Assembly (NCBI GenBank): GCA_019245115.1
Contig: JAFARZ010000209.1
Location: forward strand, 1-61,570
Reading direction: 5' to 3'
From: Streptosporangiaceae bacterium
GTDB taxonomy: Bacteria > Actinomycetota > Actinomycetes > Streptosporangiales > Streptosporangiaceae
Length of the DNA: 61,570 bases
The translations under genes and the position numbers were made by a program. The notes beneath the pieces were generated by a model. The model did not search any database and was not told the origin of the DNA. It saw only the letters and a program-made list of their open reading frames with translations. Of this stretch, positions 1 to 7,476 are shown piece after piece (position 1 is the first letter of the stretch; every line of letters starts with the position of its first letter).

Positions 1-135
1 ACCCGGTTACAACCGGGTCGCTGCCACATTCATCCGGGCGCGCCCTTGATGCAGGCGAGATGAGAGTGGCGAGATGTCTACCTGGGCTCCGTGCGCCAGG
101 ACCTGCCGGGCTGATACAAGCCCATGACGCTTGGT
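1..135 (+). repeat. R1 palindrome repeat, right half plus ~95-bp tail (copy 1)
   Basis: The window opens inside a long palindrome: the central ACCCGGTTACAACCGGGT is followed by the right arm CGCTGCCACATTCATCCG. The left arm lies outside the window. The next ~95 bp match the flank of the copy at 52148-52300 at roughly 80 percent by eye, including GAGTGGCGAGATGT and a GGGCT-N6-AGCCC mini-stem. The copy at 21342 shares only the palindrome. Confidence 0.8.
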
Positions 136-172
136 GAATAGCCACGGTTATGTGAACGTCGTGGATGCTGAT

Positions 173-250
173 GGCGTGGAAGAAAGGAGCTTCGTGGAGG
201 ATTGGGAGCCGGTTTCCGGCGCCCTTTCTTCCGAGGGGCGCTTTCTTTCC
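173..250 (-). repeat. R2 structured ~70-bp repeat (copy A)
   Basis: On the minus strand this segment aligns with 20998-21066 and 29630-29698. Shared blocks are CGGAAGAAAGG, GCCGGAAACCGGC, CAATCCTCC and CTTTCTTCCACGCC. GGAAGAAAGG pairs perfectly with CCTTTCTTCC in this copy, enclosing a GCCGG/CCGGC hairpin. It lies inside an open reading frame that continues from the decayed gene at 475 without a stop. Confidence 0.7.
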
Positions 251-269
251 GGACGATGCGTCCGCTATA

Positions 270-475
270 CGGGTCAGATGATGTAAGACTCGAGGGTTTC
301 GGGGGCGCTCGACCGCCGCGGCCCGGGCCTGCTCGAAGGCCTTGTACAGCGACTGGGCCAGCCAGGGCCGTTGCTCGTAGAGGTCCCGGCGGAGCGCCAC
401 GACGTGCATGATCGGGAAGATGCCGGTGGCCATGAAGTACCACGCGCCCGGGGAGGTCCGCCAGTCGAAAAGCAT
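270..475 (-). pseudogene. Remnant of a 4,5-dihydroxyphthalate decarboxylase-like / ABC substrate-binding gene
   Basis: Read on the minus strand from an ATG at 475, the frame gives a run resembling the C-terminal part of the 4,5-dihydroxyphthalate decarboxylase-like family, with key stretches TGIFPIMHVVALRRDLYE and QRPWLAQSLYKAFEQA. The N-terminal two thirds are missing, because the next gene's stop lies at 480. Family similarity ends near position 290, after which the frame runs on through repeats R2 and R1 to the window edge. Family assignment is from remembered motifs. The alternative is a short expressed ORF of unknown function, which I consider less likely. Confidence 0.55.
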
Positions 476-479
476 TGAA

Positions 480-1352
480 CTACACCGGGCGGCGCACGGT
501 AAGCACGCCAGGCCAGACAGACACCGACAGTGATCGCCCGGGAGCGAGCAGTTCGCCGTCGGCCTGGCGGGGGAGTTCGGCCTCGCTGCTGATCTCGACG
601 TGCTGGGCCTGGTAGCGCTCGAGACGACGGTGCTTGCGATTGTCCCGGGACATCACCTGAGCGGCCACAATGGCCCAGTCCACGGGGCTCGCCGGGGCGA
701 GGATGCCGACGTCGAGCAGCCCGTCGTCGAGGCTGGCGCTGGGCAGCAGCGTGAAACCACCCGGGAGCAGGCCCACGTTGCCGACCACCACGCTCCGCGC
801 GATCCTGCTCAGCGGCTCGCCGTCGTCCAGCCTGATCGTGAACCTGGCCCGCGGCGCGGACAGGCGGGCCATGCCGGAGACCGCGTAGGAGAACCAGCCC
901 AGGCGTCGCTTGCTCCGCGGCTCAGTCGCGCGGACCACGGTGGCGTCCAGGCCGATACCGGCCATGGCGGTGAAAATGGTCTCGTCGGTTACGCCAGCCC
1001 CGCTGGCTCGGGCAACGTCGATCCGGTGGTCGCGGCCAGCGAACCCCGTTTCGATGGCCCGGCTGGTGCGGTGCGGGATGCCCAGCGCGCGGGCGGTCAG
1101 GTTCGCGGTGCCGAGCGGGATGATCGCCAGCGGAACCCCGGTGCTGGCCAGCGCCCGGGCGCAGCCCTGCACCGTGCCGTCGCCGCCGGCCGCGAACACG
1201 AGGCCGGCGCCACTGGCGAGCGCCGCACGCCCGGTCGGCACGAATGCGGGGTCCCAGCCCATTGCCTTCGATGCTTCAGCGCACTGCCGGATCAGCCGGC
1301 GCGGGTCGCGGACTAGCGTGCGGTTGATGACAAAAGCCGCGGTCGGCACCAT
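480..1352 (-). CDS. Diacylglycerol/lipid kinase family protein (YegS/DagK-like)
   Basis: This 290-residue protein has the DAGK catalytic fold. The N-terminal strand AAFVINRT is followed by the nucleotide-binding GGDGT at residues 56-60, and the loop usually read GTGN appears here as GTAN. The C-terminal domain carries GNVGLLPGGFTLLPSASLDD and ends with an ADGE motif region. Family members phosphorylate diacylglycerol, sphingoid or related lipids at the membrane face; the substrate here cannot be told. The ATG at 1352 (or the GTG directly after it) is needed to keep the first strand. This start lies 77 bp inside the 3' end of the histidine kinase gene, so the gene is probably cotranscribed with the two-component system. 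A lipid-signalling or phospholipid-turnover role is inferred. Confidence 0.85.
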   Translation of the reverse strand: MVPTAAFVINRTLVRDPRRLIRQCAEASKAMGWDPAFVPTGRAALASGAGLVFAAGGDGTVQGCARALASTGVPLAIIPLGTANLTARALGIPHRTSRAIETGFAGRDHRIDVARASGAGVTDETIFTAMAGIGLDATVVRATEPRSKRRLGWFSYAVSGMARLSAPRARFTIRLDDGEPLSRIARSVVVGNVGLLPGGFTLLPSASLDDGLLDVGILAPASPVDWAIVAAQVMSRDNRKHRRLERYQAQHVEISSEAELPRQADGELLAPGRSLSVSVWPGVLTVRRPV

Positions 1353-2646
1353 TCAAGCTTGCCGGACTTTCGCGCGGCGGAAACATTATCTCGACGGTGA
1401 GACCCCCCGGTGCGTTCGGATGAGCGCGCAATTCGGCGTCGTGCGCGGCGGCGATGGCGCTGACGATCGCCAGGCCCAGCCCGAGGCCGTCCTTGCCGGT
1501 GGCTTCGCGGGTGGTGGCCAGGCGCTGGAATGGCTCGAACAGGCGGCCGAGCTGGTCCGGCGGTACCGGCACGCCGGTGTTGGATACCACGAGGAACGGC
1601 CGGCAGTCGCGCATGCCGGTCCTCACCTCCAGCCGGCCGCGGTTGGCGTTGTACCTGATCGCGTTGTCGATCAGGTTGCTCGCCAGCCGTTCGGCGAGGT
1701 TCTGGTCGCCCAGCGTGGGGGCGGGGGAGAGGCTGGTGCTGATGATCAGGTCCTTGGCGGCCGCTTCGCCGACGCGTGTGAGCAGTGCGTCCTCGGCGAT
1801 CTCGCTGAGGTTCACCGGCTCGAACCGGTCGAGGCCACGCTCGCTCTGGGCCAGCGTGAGCATCGCGGCGATGAGCCGCTCGTGCTGCTCGCCCGCGGCC
1901 AGGGCGCGTTCACACGCGGTGCGGAGGGAGTCGTTCGTGGCGTGCTGATCGCGCAGCGCGACCTCGAGCAGCGTGCGCTGGCGGGCCAGCGGAGTGCGGA
2001 GCTCGTGCGACGCGTTCGCCACGAACTGACGCTGCGCCCGGAACGACGCCTCCAGCCGGCCAAGCAGCTGGTCGAAGGTGTCGCCGAGTTCCTTCAGTTC
2101 GTCGTCGGGACCGTGCATCCCGATCCGCTGATGCAGGTTGCGGGCGGAGATGCGGCGGGCGGTGGTGGTGATCATGCGGAGCGGGCTGAGAACCCGGCCG
2201 GCCATGAGCCAGCCGAGGCCCACCGACGCGACCGCCATGATGCCGAACGCGATGCCCGACTCGATCAGCAGCTTGTTGAGCGTGTCGCTGCGCAGGCTGA
2301 CGGCCTGCGCCTCGAGTCCCGCGGCCTGATCCTGGAGGTAGCCGACGCACTGGGACACGGTCGCGGCTGACGAGATCGCGGCAGGTTGCGGGCATGGGGT
2401 GGCTATGGCGCCGCCAGCGGTCTGGGATGCGATGGCGCCGCCGTTCCCGCTGGAGATGAACACGCCGTTGCCCGCTATCCCCGCTCTGATCCCGGAGGAC
2501 AGCCGTACCTGCGGCAACTGCTGGGCGACCAGGAAGTAGGTGATCACCAGCAGGCAGGCCGCGGAGGCGAGGAAGAGGCCCACGTACAGCAAGGTGAGCC
2601 GCAGCCGTACGGTCCGCCGGGGCAGGTGCCGCGCTATGGGGGTCAT
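1276..2646 (-). CDS. Two-component sensor histidine kinase
   Basis: The 456-residue kinase starts at an ATG (2646) that overlaps the response regulator stop as ATGA, so the pair is translationally coupled. Order of parts: TM1 about 16-40, a ~90-residue extracytoplasmic sensor region with two Cys residues, TM2 about 130-150, HAMP, the HisKA box ASHELRTPL with the phospho-accepting His near 214, the N-box LIDNAIRYN, and the G-box DGLGLGLAI. All key kinase motifs are present. After the ATPase domain there is a ~35-residue Pro/Ala-rich tail that overlaps the lipid kinase start. The ligand is unknown. The divergent location next to a MacB/FtsX-type exporter suggests cell-envelope or antimicrobial stress sensing (inference). 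Confidence 0.93.
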   Translation of the reverse strand: MTPIARHLPRRTVRLRLTLLYVGLFLASAACLLVITYFLVAQQLPQVRLSSGIRAGIAGNGVFISSGNGGAIASQTAGGAIATPCPQPAAISSAATVSQCVGYLQDQAAGLEAQAVSLRSDTLNKLLIESGIAFGIMAVASVGLGWLMAGRVLSPLRMITTTARRISARNLHQRIGMHGPDDELKELGDTFDQLLGRLEASFRAQRQFVANASHELRTPLARQRTLLEVALRDQHATNDSLRTACERALAAGEQHERLIAAMLTLAQSERGLDRFEPVNLSEIAEDALLTRVGEAAAKDLIISTSLSPAPTLGDQNLAERLASNLIDNAIRYNANRGRLEVRTGMRDCRPFLVVSNTGVPVPPDQLGRLFEPFQRLATTREATGKDGLGLGLAIVSAIAAAHDAELRAHPNAPGGLTVEIMFPPRESPASLNGADRGFCHQPHASPRPAPADPAVR

Positions 2647-3302
2647 GCGAGTATCCGGTAGCCGGCCTGGGCCATGGTCTCGATGACCGGGGGATCGCCG
2701 AGCTTGCGTCGCAGGCGGCTCATCGTCACCTTGACCGCGGAGCTGAACGGATCGGCCATCTCGTCCCACACGCGCTCCAGTAGTTCCTCGGCCGAGACGA
2801 CGCGGCCTTGCGCGGCGAGCAGCAGCTCGAGCACGCCGAACTCCTTCGGCCCAAGGTCCAGGCCGTGACCGCGTCGGCTGGCGGTACGCCGCGCCGGGTC
2901 GAGCCTCAGGTCCCCGGTCTCGAGCACCGGGGCGAGCGCCGGCTGCGCTCGCCGCATCAGGGCCCGCAGCCGGGCGACGAACTCAGCGAAGGCGAACGGC
3001 TTGGGCAGGTAATCGTCCGCTCCCAGGCCCAGACCGTCCACCCGGTCCTCGATGGTGGCGGCCGCGGTGAGCATCAGCACCCGGCTGCGGCAACCCGCCT
3101 TGACCAGCTCCGCGCACACCTCGTCGCCGTGCACGGCCGGGAGATCCCGGTCCAGCACGATCACGTCATAGTCGGTGAACAGCGCCCGTTCCAGGCCGGC
3201 CGCGCCGTCGTTGGCGACATCGGCGGCCATCCGCTCCTGCCGGAGCCCCGCCGCGATAGCGTCAGCCAGCTCGCCATCATCCTCGATCACCAGCACCCGC
3301 AT
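2643..3302 (-). CDS. OmpR/PhoB-family response regulator
   Basis: Starting at the ATG at 3302 gives a 219-residue regulator opening with MRVLVIEDD. The open frame extends 90 codons further upstream, but that part is Arg/Pro-rich and not family-like. The receiver domain has the acidic pair EDD, the phosphorylation Asp in VIVLDRDLP, and a Lys in YLPKPFAF. The C-terminal winged helix contains ISAEELLERVWDE-type and VTMSRLRRKLG sequences (DNA recognition). It pairs with the kinase downstream. An inverted repeat in its own upstream region (3368-3417) is a plausible autoregulatory site. Confidence 0.94.
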   Translation of the reverse strand: MRVLVIEDDGELADAIAAGLRQERMAADVANDGAAGLERALFTDYDVIVLDRDLPAVHGDEVCAELVKAGCRSRVLMLTAAATIEDRVDGLGLGADDYLPKPFAFAEFVARLRALMRRAQPALAPVLETGDLRLDPARRTASRRGHGLDLGPKEFGVLELLLAAQGRVVSAEELLERVWDEMADPFSSAVKVTMSRLRRKLGDPPVIETMAQAGYRILA

Positions 3303-3367
3303 ATCGCACCTCGTCTCAGGCCTTTGCATGCGCATCCCGCGCCACCATGCCTCGATGGCGGTTTCAT

Positions 3368-3417
3368 AGCGGTTACAGCGTTTCGCCCCAGGTTCGGGCG
3401 GACGCTGAATAACCGCT
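3368..3417. promoter_or_regulatory. Inverted repeat between response regulator and divergent ORF
   Basis: The arms AGCGGTTA (3368-3375) and TAACCGCT (3410-3417) are exact complements. Inner arms CAGCG (3376-3380) and CGCTG (3403-3407) extend the pairing. It lies 66-115 bp upstream of the regulator start and 38 bp upstream of the small divergent gene. The GGTTACA half resembles boxes at 4517-4551 upstream of the ABC permease. An operator role for the adjacent regulator is inferred. Confidence 0.5.
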
Positions 3418-3454
3418 GGACGTTTCCTACATAGTTCGTATCGGCGATGATGAG

Positions 3455-3715
3455 ATGAATGACGCACTGCTGGAACTGCTCTACGACGACCCGCTGGACG
3501 CCTGGAGAGACATCCCGGTGCTGGAGCTGAGCGGGCCGCTCGACGGCCGGCTGGACGCGGTCCTCGCCGCACTAGACCAGTCCCGGCTACCTCGCCTGCC
3601 GGGCCTGGACGCTCGGGTCATCACCGATCGCGCCTTACCGCTTATGAGATATCTAAGGGGTACGTTGCGCCAACCACCCCCACCCGAGGGGTACCGTGCG
3701 CCAACCATCCCCTAG
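3455..3715 (+). CDS. Small protein of unknown function, C-terminus formed by R3 repeat
   Basis: An 86-codon frame preceded by GATGAG, read divergently from the response regulator. The first ~65 residues are acidic and leucine-rich (start MNDALLELLYDDPLDAWRD) and match no family I recognise. The last ~20 residues (LRGTLRQPPPPEGYRAPTIP) are encoded by the tandem R3 hairpin repeat at 3655-3713, which also supplies the TAG stop. The gene may be a fragment of a longer gene cut by the repeat. Expression is plausible but unproven. Confidence 0.45.
   Translation: MNDALLELLYDDPLDAWRDIPVLELSGPLDGRLDAVLAALDQSRLPRLPGLDARVITDRALPLMRYLRGTLRQPPPPEGYRAPTIP
3655..3713 (+). repeat. R3 tandem GGGGTAC hairpin repeat (locus 1)
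   Basis: Two ~31-bp units, AGGGGTACGTTGCGCCAACC and AGGGGTACCGTGCGCCAACC, each followed by A(C/T)CCCC. Unit 1 folds as GGGGT, then GTTG-CGC-CAAC, then ACCCC. The same two-unit array recurs at 20716-20775. Confidence 0.75.
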
Positions 3716-3860
3716 AGCGCCGTCAGGTAGCGGGGCTGGACCCGCGGGCCGTGCAGCTTTTGTCCCTTTCGCCGGATCCGCTGGGCAGGTTTTCGTGGAT
3801 GATCCGGGCCTCGTGGTGATTTTTGTGGACCACGGAAGCGGAACCGGAACCGGAGCCGCT

Positions 3861-4481
3861 TTAGCTGGCCGGATCCTGGATGGTGGTTACGGTTAGCTTG
3901 CTGGGCGTGCCGGTGAGCGTGGCGGACACCTCGTCGCCGACCTTGATGCCGCTCGCGCCGCTGACCGCGCCGCCGAACCGGGTGGAACCGCTGAACGCGG
4001 CCGACACCGACTGGCCTTGACCACCCAAAGTGACCGACGTGCCGCTGACGGCCAGCACCCTCCCGACGAGTTCTACCCGCAGGCTCCCAGAACCGGACCC
4101 GGACCCGGACCCGGACCCAGGCAGCGCCCCGAGCGGCGGCAGGCCCCCGTTGCCGCCGCCGCCCGCCGAGGAGGAAGGTGCCGCAGACGAAGAAGCAGAC
4201 GAAGAAGCAGACGGAGAAGCAGACGGAGAAGCAGACGGAGAAGCAGCGGCAGCAGGAGACGAAGAAGGCCATCGCACCAACGCCAGGCTCACCGCGACCC
4301 CGAGCGCGGCGGCGACCACCGCGACCGCCGCCATGATCCAGGCCGGATTCCCGCGCGGCGACGCTTGATAGCCACCAGGCCGGTTCTCCCATACCTCATC
4401 GGCGGCCAACCCATCCGAATCGCCGTCTTCCTCAGGTGCGATGTGCCATTCTTCCGGCGTGACGTGTCCGTCGTGGTCCAT
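3861..4481 (-). CDS. Membrane-anchored protein with DUF5666-like C-terminal domain
   Basis: The 206-residue product has an acidic cytoplasmic N-terminus (about 1-45), one transmembrane helix (about 48-70), a Ser/Ala/Pro linker of SASPSAS repeats, a Gly-Ser run, and a compact C-terminal domain (about 135-206). The C-terminal domain contains VGRVLAVSGTSVTL and IKVGDEVSATLTG, which resembles the DUF5666 small beta-barrel found in extracytoplasmic proteins. The linker is encoded by obvious DNA tandem repeats (GAAGCAGACG units at 4190-4245; GGACCC units near 4098-4120), so its length is likely to vary between strains. Function is unknown. It lies between the two-component system and the ABC exporter, transcribed toward the former. 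Confidence 0.7.
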   Translation of the reverse strand: MDHDGHVTPEEWHIAPEEDGDSDGLAADEVWENRPGGYQASPRGNPAWIMAAVAVVAAALGVAVSLALVRWPSSSPAAAASPSASPSASPSASSSASSSAAPSSSAGGGGNGGLPPLGALPGSGSGSGSGSGSLRVELVGRVLAVSGTSVTLGGQGQSVSAAFSGSTRFGGAVSGASGIKVGDEVSATLTGTPSKLTVTTIQDPAS

Positions 4482-4516
4482 GACGCCTACCGTGCCGCGC
4501 AGCCGGTTTCACCCCA

Positions 4517-4551
4517 GTTACACACCACACCGGAGCAGCCGGGCGTGTAAC
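4517..4551. promoter_or_regulatory. Inverted repeat GTTACAC...GTGTAAC upstream of the ABC exporter
   Basis: GTTACAC (4517-4523) and GTGTAAC (4545-4551) are exact complements, with the right arm 36 bp before the permease ATG. The GTTACA core is shared with the inverted repeat upstream of the nearby response regulator. It is a candidate operator for that regulator controlling the exporter and the divergent anchored protein. Confidence 0.45.
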
Positions 4552-4586
4552 CCCGGTGCAACGCACCCCCGCGTAGACCAGTCGCC

Positions 4587-6017
4587 ATGTTCTTCATCAC
4601 CTACCTACGGCGCGAACTACGCAGGCGAATGCGCCAAGCCACCTTCATCGCCCTGGGGCTGGCCCTCGGCATCGGGCTCGTCATCACCGTCATCGGCGCG
4701 TCCAACGGCGTGAAACAAGCACAGTCCAAGGTGCTCGCCGACCTCTATGGTGTGGGCACTGACCTCACTGTCACCATCACGCCCAAACCCCCGACCGGCA
4801 ATCCGGAGAGCGGCAAAGGCGGTCACACTATCCAGATAGGCCCCAACGGGGGCCAGCAGTGCACGAACGGCAAGTGCACGCCGCTCAAGGGCGGCGACGT
4901 CATCGACAACCTCGGCCCGGCGAGCGCCGCCCCGATCAGCGCGTCCGAGATCGGCGCGATCTCCGGTCTGCACGACGTCAAGGGCGCGGTCGGCGGCCTG
5001 CTGCTTGTCGACAACCGGGTCGTCATCCCCACCGCGAACAGCGGTTCGCTACCGCAGCCGTCCACCGTCAACGTCGATGGGGTAGACCTCGCGCACGAGA
5101 ACGCGGGCCCGGTCAGCAACGCGTCGATCACCAAGGGCCGGAACCTCAGCAAGACCGACAAGGACGCCGCGCTGGTCGATTCCGGCTACGCGAGCGCACA
5201 CAGCCTGAAGGTCGGCGGCACGGTCACGCTGGCGAACGTCAAGTTCACGATCGTCGGGATCGTCACCCAGCCGGAATCCACCAGCCCGCCGGACGTCTAC
5301 ATCCCGCTGTCCACCGCGCAGGCGCTGGCCAGCAACCCGCTGACCGGAAAGACGATGGCCGGTGACGTGAACACCATCTACGTCACCGCGGCCAGCGGAG
5401 CCGACATCGCCAGAGTCCAGACCGAGATACAGCACCTGGTCCCGGACGCCACGGTCACCAGCTCCGCCAGCCTGGCCAGCCAGATCACCGGGTCCCTGGC
5501 CAGCACGGCCAAGCTGGCCAACGAACTGGGCAAGTGGCTCGCGATCCTGGTGCTGATCGCGGCGTTCGTGGTGGCCAGCCTGCTGACCATGGCCGCCGTT
5601 TCGCGCCGGGTGCCGGAGTTCGGCACGCTCAAGGCGCTCGGCTGGCGCGGCAGCCGGATCGTCAGCCAGGTTCTCGGTGAGTCGGTCGCCACCGGCATCC
5701 TCGGCGGCGCGGCGGGGATCGGCCTCGGCTTCGCCGGCGTGGCGATCATCGACAAGATCGCCCCCAGGCTGTCCGCCACGATCGGATCTCCGGACACGGG
5801 ACCGCAGGTCTCGGGCGGTGGCATCGCCCGCGCGGTCCAGATCGGCCAGCCGGCCGGACAGGGCACCGTCAGCGTACCGATGTCAGCGTCGGTGACCATC
5901 GCCGCGGTCGCGCTGGCCGTGGTGCTCGCGGTGGCCGGTGGTCTGCTGGCTGGCTCGTTCGGCGGCTGGCGCGCGGCTCGCCTGCGTCCCGCCGCGGCCC
6001 TCACGAAGGTGGCATAA
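4587..6017 (+). CDS. MacB/FtsX-type ABC transporter permease
   Basis: The 476-residue permease has an N-terminal helix (about 20-40, FIALGLALGIGLVITVIGAS). A large extracytoplasmic MacB_PCD-like domain (about 42-300) follows. A C-terminal FtsX domain of three helices contains LAILVLIAAFVVASLLT, PEFGTLKALGWRG and a final AVALAVVLAVAGGLLAG-type helix. The Glu-rich coupling motif EFGTLKALGW is typical of FtsX domains. Such permeases work with a LolD/MacB-like ATPase, encoded 5 bp downstream, as mechanotransmission pumps for lipoproteins, peptides or antibiotics. The substrate is unknown. Confidence 0.9.
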   Translation: MFFITYLRRELRRRMRQATFIALGLALGIGLVITVIGASNGVKQAQSKVLADLYGVGTDLTVTITPKPPTGNPESGKGGHTIQIGPNGGQQCTNGKCTPLKGGDVIDNLGPASAAPISASEIGAISGLHDVKGAVGGLLLVDNRVVIPTANSGSLPQPSTVNVDGVDLAHENAGPVSNASITKGRNLSKTDKDAALVDSGYASAHSLKVGGTVTLANVKFTIVGIVTQPESTSPPDVYIPLSTAQALASNPLTGKTMAGDVNTIYVTAASGADIARVQTEIQHLVPDATVTSSASLASQITGSLASTAKLANELGKWLAILVLIAAFVVASLLTMAAVSRRVPEFGTLKALGWRGSRIVSQVLGESVATGILGGAAGIGLGFAGVAIIDKIAPRLSATIGSPDTGPQVSGGGIARAVQIGQPAGQGTVSVPMSASVTIAAVALAVVLAVAGGLLAGSFGGWRAARLRPAAALTKVA

Positions 6018-6022
6018 ACCAA

Positions 6023-6703
6023 ATGGACAATACAATTTACCGCCTTTCCGCGGTCAGCAAGATTTACCGCAAAGGCAACCGTGAAATCCCCGCCGTCCGC
6101 AATCTCGACCTGGAAATCCGCGAAGGCGAATGGCTCGCGATCCAGGGCAAGACCGGGCATGGCAAGACCACGCTGCTTCAGTTGCTCGGCGGCCTGGACC
6201 GCCCCACCGAGGGCCAGATCAGGTTCGCCGGCGACGATCCGTGCGCCCGCGAGGTCCGCGCGGGTTCGTTCGGCTTCATCTTCCAGACGTTCAATCTGAT
6301 TCCGACGCTCTCCGCGCAGGAAAATGTGGAAGCTGCCCTGATCCCGCTAAAGATTCATTTGAACGAACGGCGTGGGCGCATCCTCCAGGCACTGGAAAGC
6401 GTGAACCTGGCTGATCGTGCCCAGCATCTCCCCTCTGAGCTGTCCGGAGGCCAGCAGCAGCGGGTGGCGATCGCCCGGGCTCTCGTGAAGGACCCCAAGG
6501 TGCTGCTGGCCGACGAGCCGACCGGCAACCTCGACGAGGACACCCGGGATGAGATCATCGCGCTGCTGGAGGAGTTGTGGCGCGAGCGCGGGCTGACGCT
6601 GATCCTGGTCAGCCACGACAGCTCGGTGGTGCGCCGCGCGCAGCGGATCGGCGTGATGAGCCGGGGTCGCCTGTCCATCCGCCAGGACACCCGTGCCTCT
6701 TAA
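6023..6703 (+). CDS. ABC transporter ATP-binding protein (LolD/MacB-like)
   Basis: The 226-residue ATPase has a Walker A of GKTGHGKTT (42-50; a variant of the usual GPSGSGKST), a Q-loop in FGFIFQTFNL, the signature LSGGQQQR (from 140), Walker B VLLADEPTGNLDE (160-172) and the H-loop in LVSHD. Size and motif spacing fit the 3.A.1.122/125 exporter ATPases that pair with FtsX-type permeases. The start lies 5 bp after the permease stop, so the two form an operon. The Thr/His-containing Walker A is unusual but keeps the essential Gly, Lys and Thr. Confidence 0.93.
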   Translation: MDNTIYRLSAVSKIYRKGNREIPAVRNLDLEIREGEWLAIQGKTGHGKTTLLQLLGGLDRPTEGQIRFAGDDPCAREVRAGSFGFIFQTFNLIPTLSAQENVEAALIPLKIHLNERRGRILQALESVNLADRAQHLPSELSGGQQQRVAIARALVKDPKVLLADEPTGNLDEDTRDEIIALLEELWRERGLTLILVSHDSSVVRRAQRIGVMSRGRLSIRQDTRAS

Positions 6704-6786
6704 AAGGCTCTGACATCTCGGCTGATTAATGTTCGCTTAATCGCGCTCCGGGTACCTTGACTAGGCACTCGACGCGAAGGAGCAAC

Positions 6787-7476
6787 TTGTCTAACGAGCG
6801 TGTATGGGACAAAAGGGTCGACCAGTGGCACTCGCACGTCACCTCGGCCGCGGCGTTCGAAAAGGTGCTCAGCTCCTTGCTGGAGGTGGCCTCGCCGCGG
6901 CCAGGTGATGTGTGCGTGGACCTTGGCGCGGGCACCGGCTTTGTGACGATGGCGCTGGCACCCAGGGTGTCCTCGGTGCTGGCCGTGGACATCTCCGCGG
7001 CCATGGCGGAGTCGCTGGCCGGGCGCGCCGCGGCCGATGGTCTGCGGAACGTGTCGACCGAGGTGGCCGACCTGGCCGGCTTCGAGATGCCGCCGGGCAG
7101 CGCCGACCTCATTGTCTCCAATTACGCGCTGCACCACCTGCCGGACGAGGGCAAGCGCGACCTGGTCCGGCAGACCGCCAGGTGGCTCCGACCCGGCGGC
7201 CGGCTGGTGGTCGCCGACATGATGTTCGGCCGGGGCGCCAGCGCGCGGGACCGGGCCATTCTCCTGCAGAAGGTGTCCGCCCTCGCGGCCAAAGGGCCGG
7301 GCGGGCTGTGGCGGATCACGAAGAACCTGTTCCGCTACGGTCTCGGGGTCGGCAGCGAGCACCCGGCCTCGCCGGAATTCTGGCAGGCCGCACTGGACGA
7401 CGCCGGCTTCGCCGAGGTGGGCTTCCACCCGGTCGTCGCCGAAGCCGGCATCGTGAACGGCGTTAAACCTCTTTAG
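6787..7476 (+). CDS. Class I SAM-dependent methyltransferase
   Basis: Starting at TTG 6787, preceded by GAAGGAG with good spacing, the product is 229 residues. An alternative TTG at 6757 lacks such a site. Motif I is VCVDLGAGTGFVTM (SAM binding), the following acidic strand is VLAVDIS, and the motif IV region reads ADLIVSNYALHHL. This is a Methyltransf_11/25-type Rossmann fold; the substrate is unknown. The stop TAG at 7474-7476 abuts a G6/C6 hairpin element and overlaps the convergent zwf 3' end by 14 bp. Confidence 0.88.
   Translation: MSNERVWDKRVDQWHSHVTSAAAFEKVLSSLLEVASPRPGDVCVDLGAGTGFVTMALAPRVSSVLAVDISAAMAESLAGRAAADGLRNVSTEVADLAGFEMPPGSADLIVSNYALHHLPDEGKRDLVRQTARWLRPGGRLVVADMMFGRGASARDRAILLQKVSALAAKGPGGLWRITKNLFRYGLGVGSEHPASPEFWQAALDDAGFAEVGFHPVVAEAGIVNGVKPL

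Noticed and set aside
78..443. 121-codon minus-strand frame at the left edge
   Set aside because: It is shifted by one relative to the frame that shows decarboxylase similarity.
600..1316. Long plus-strand frames opposite the lipid kinase and histidine kinase genes
   Set aside because: They are antisense shadows of high-GC coding sequence; the minus-strand products show clear families.
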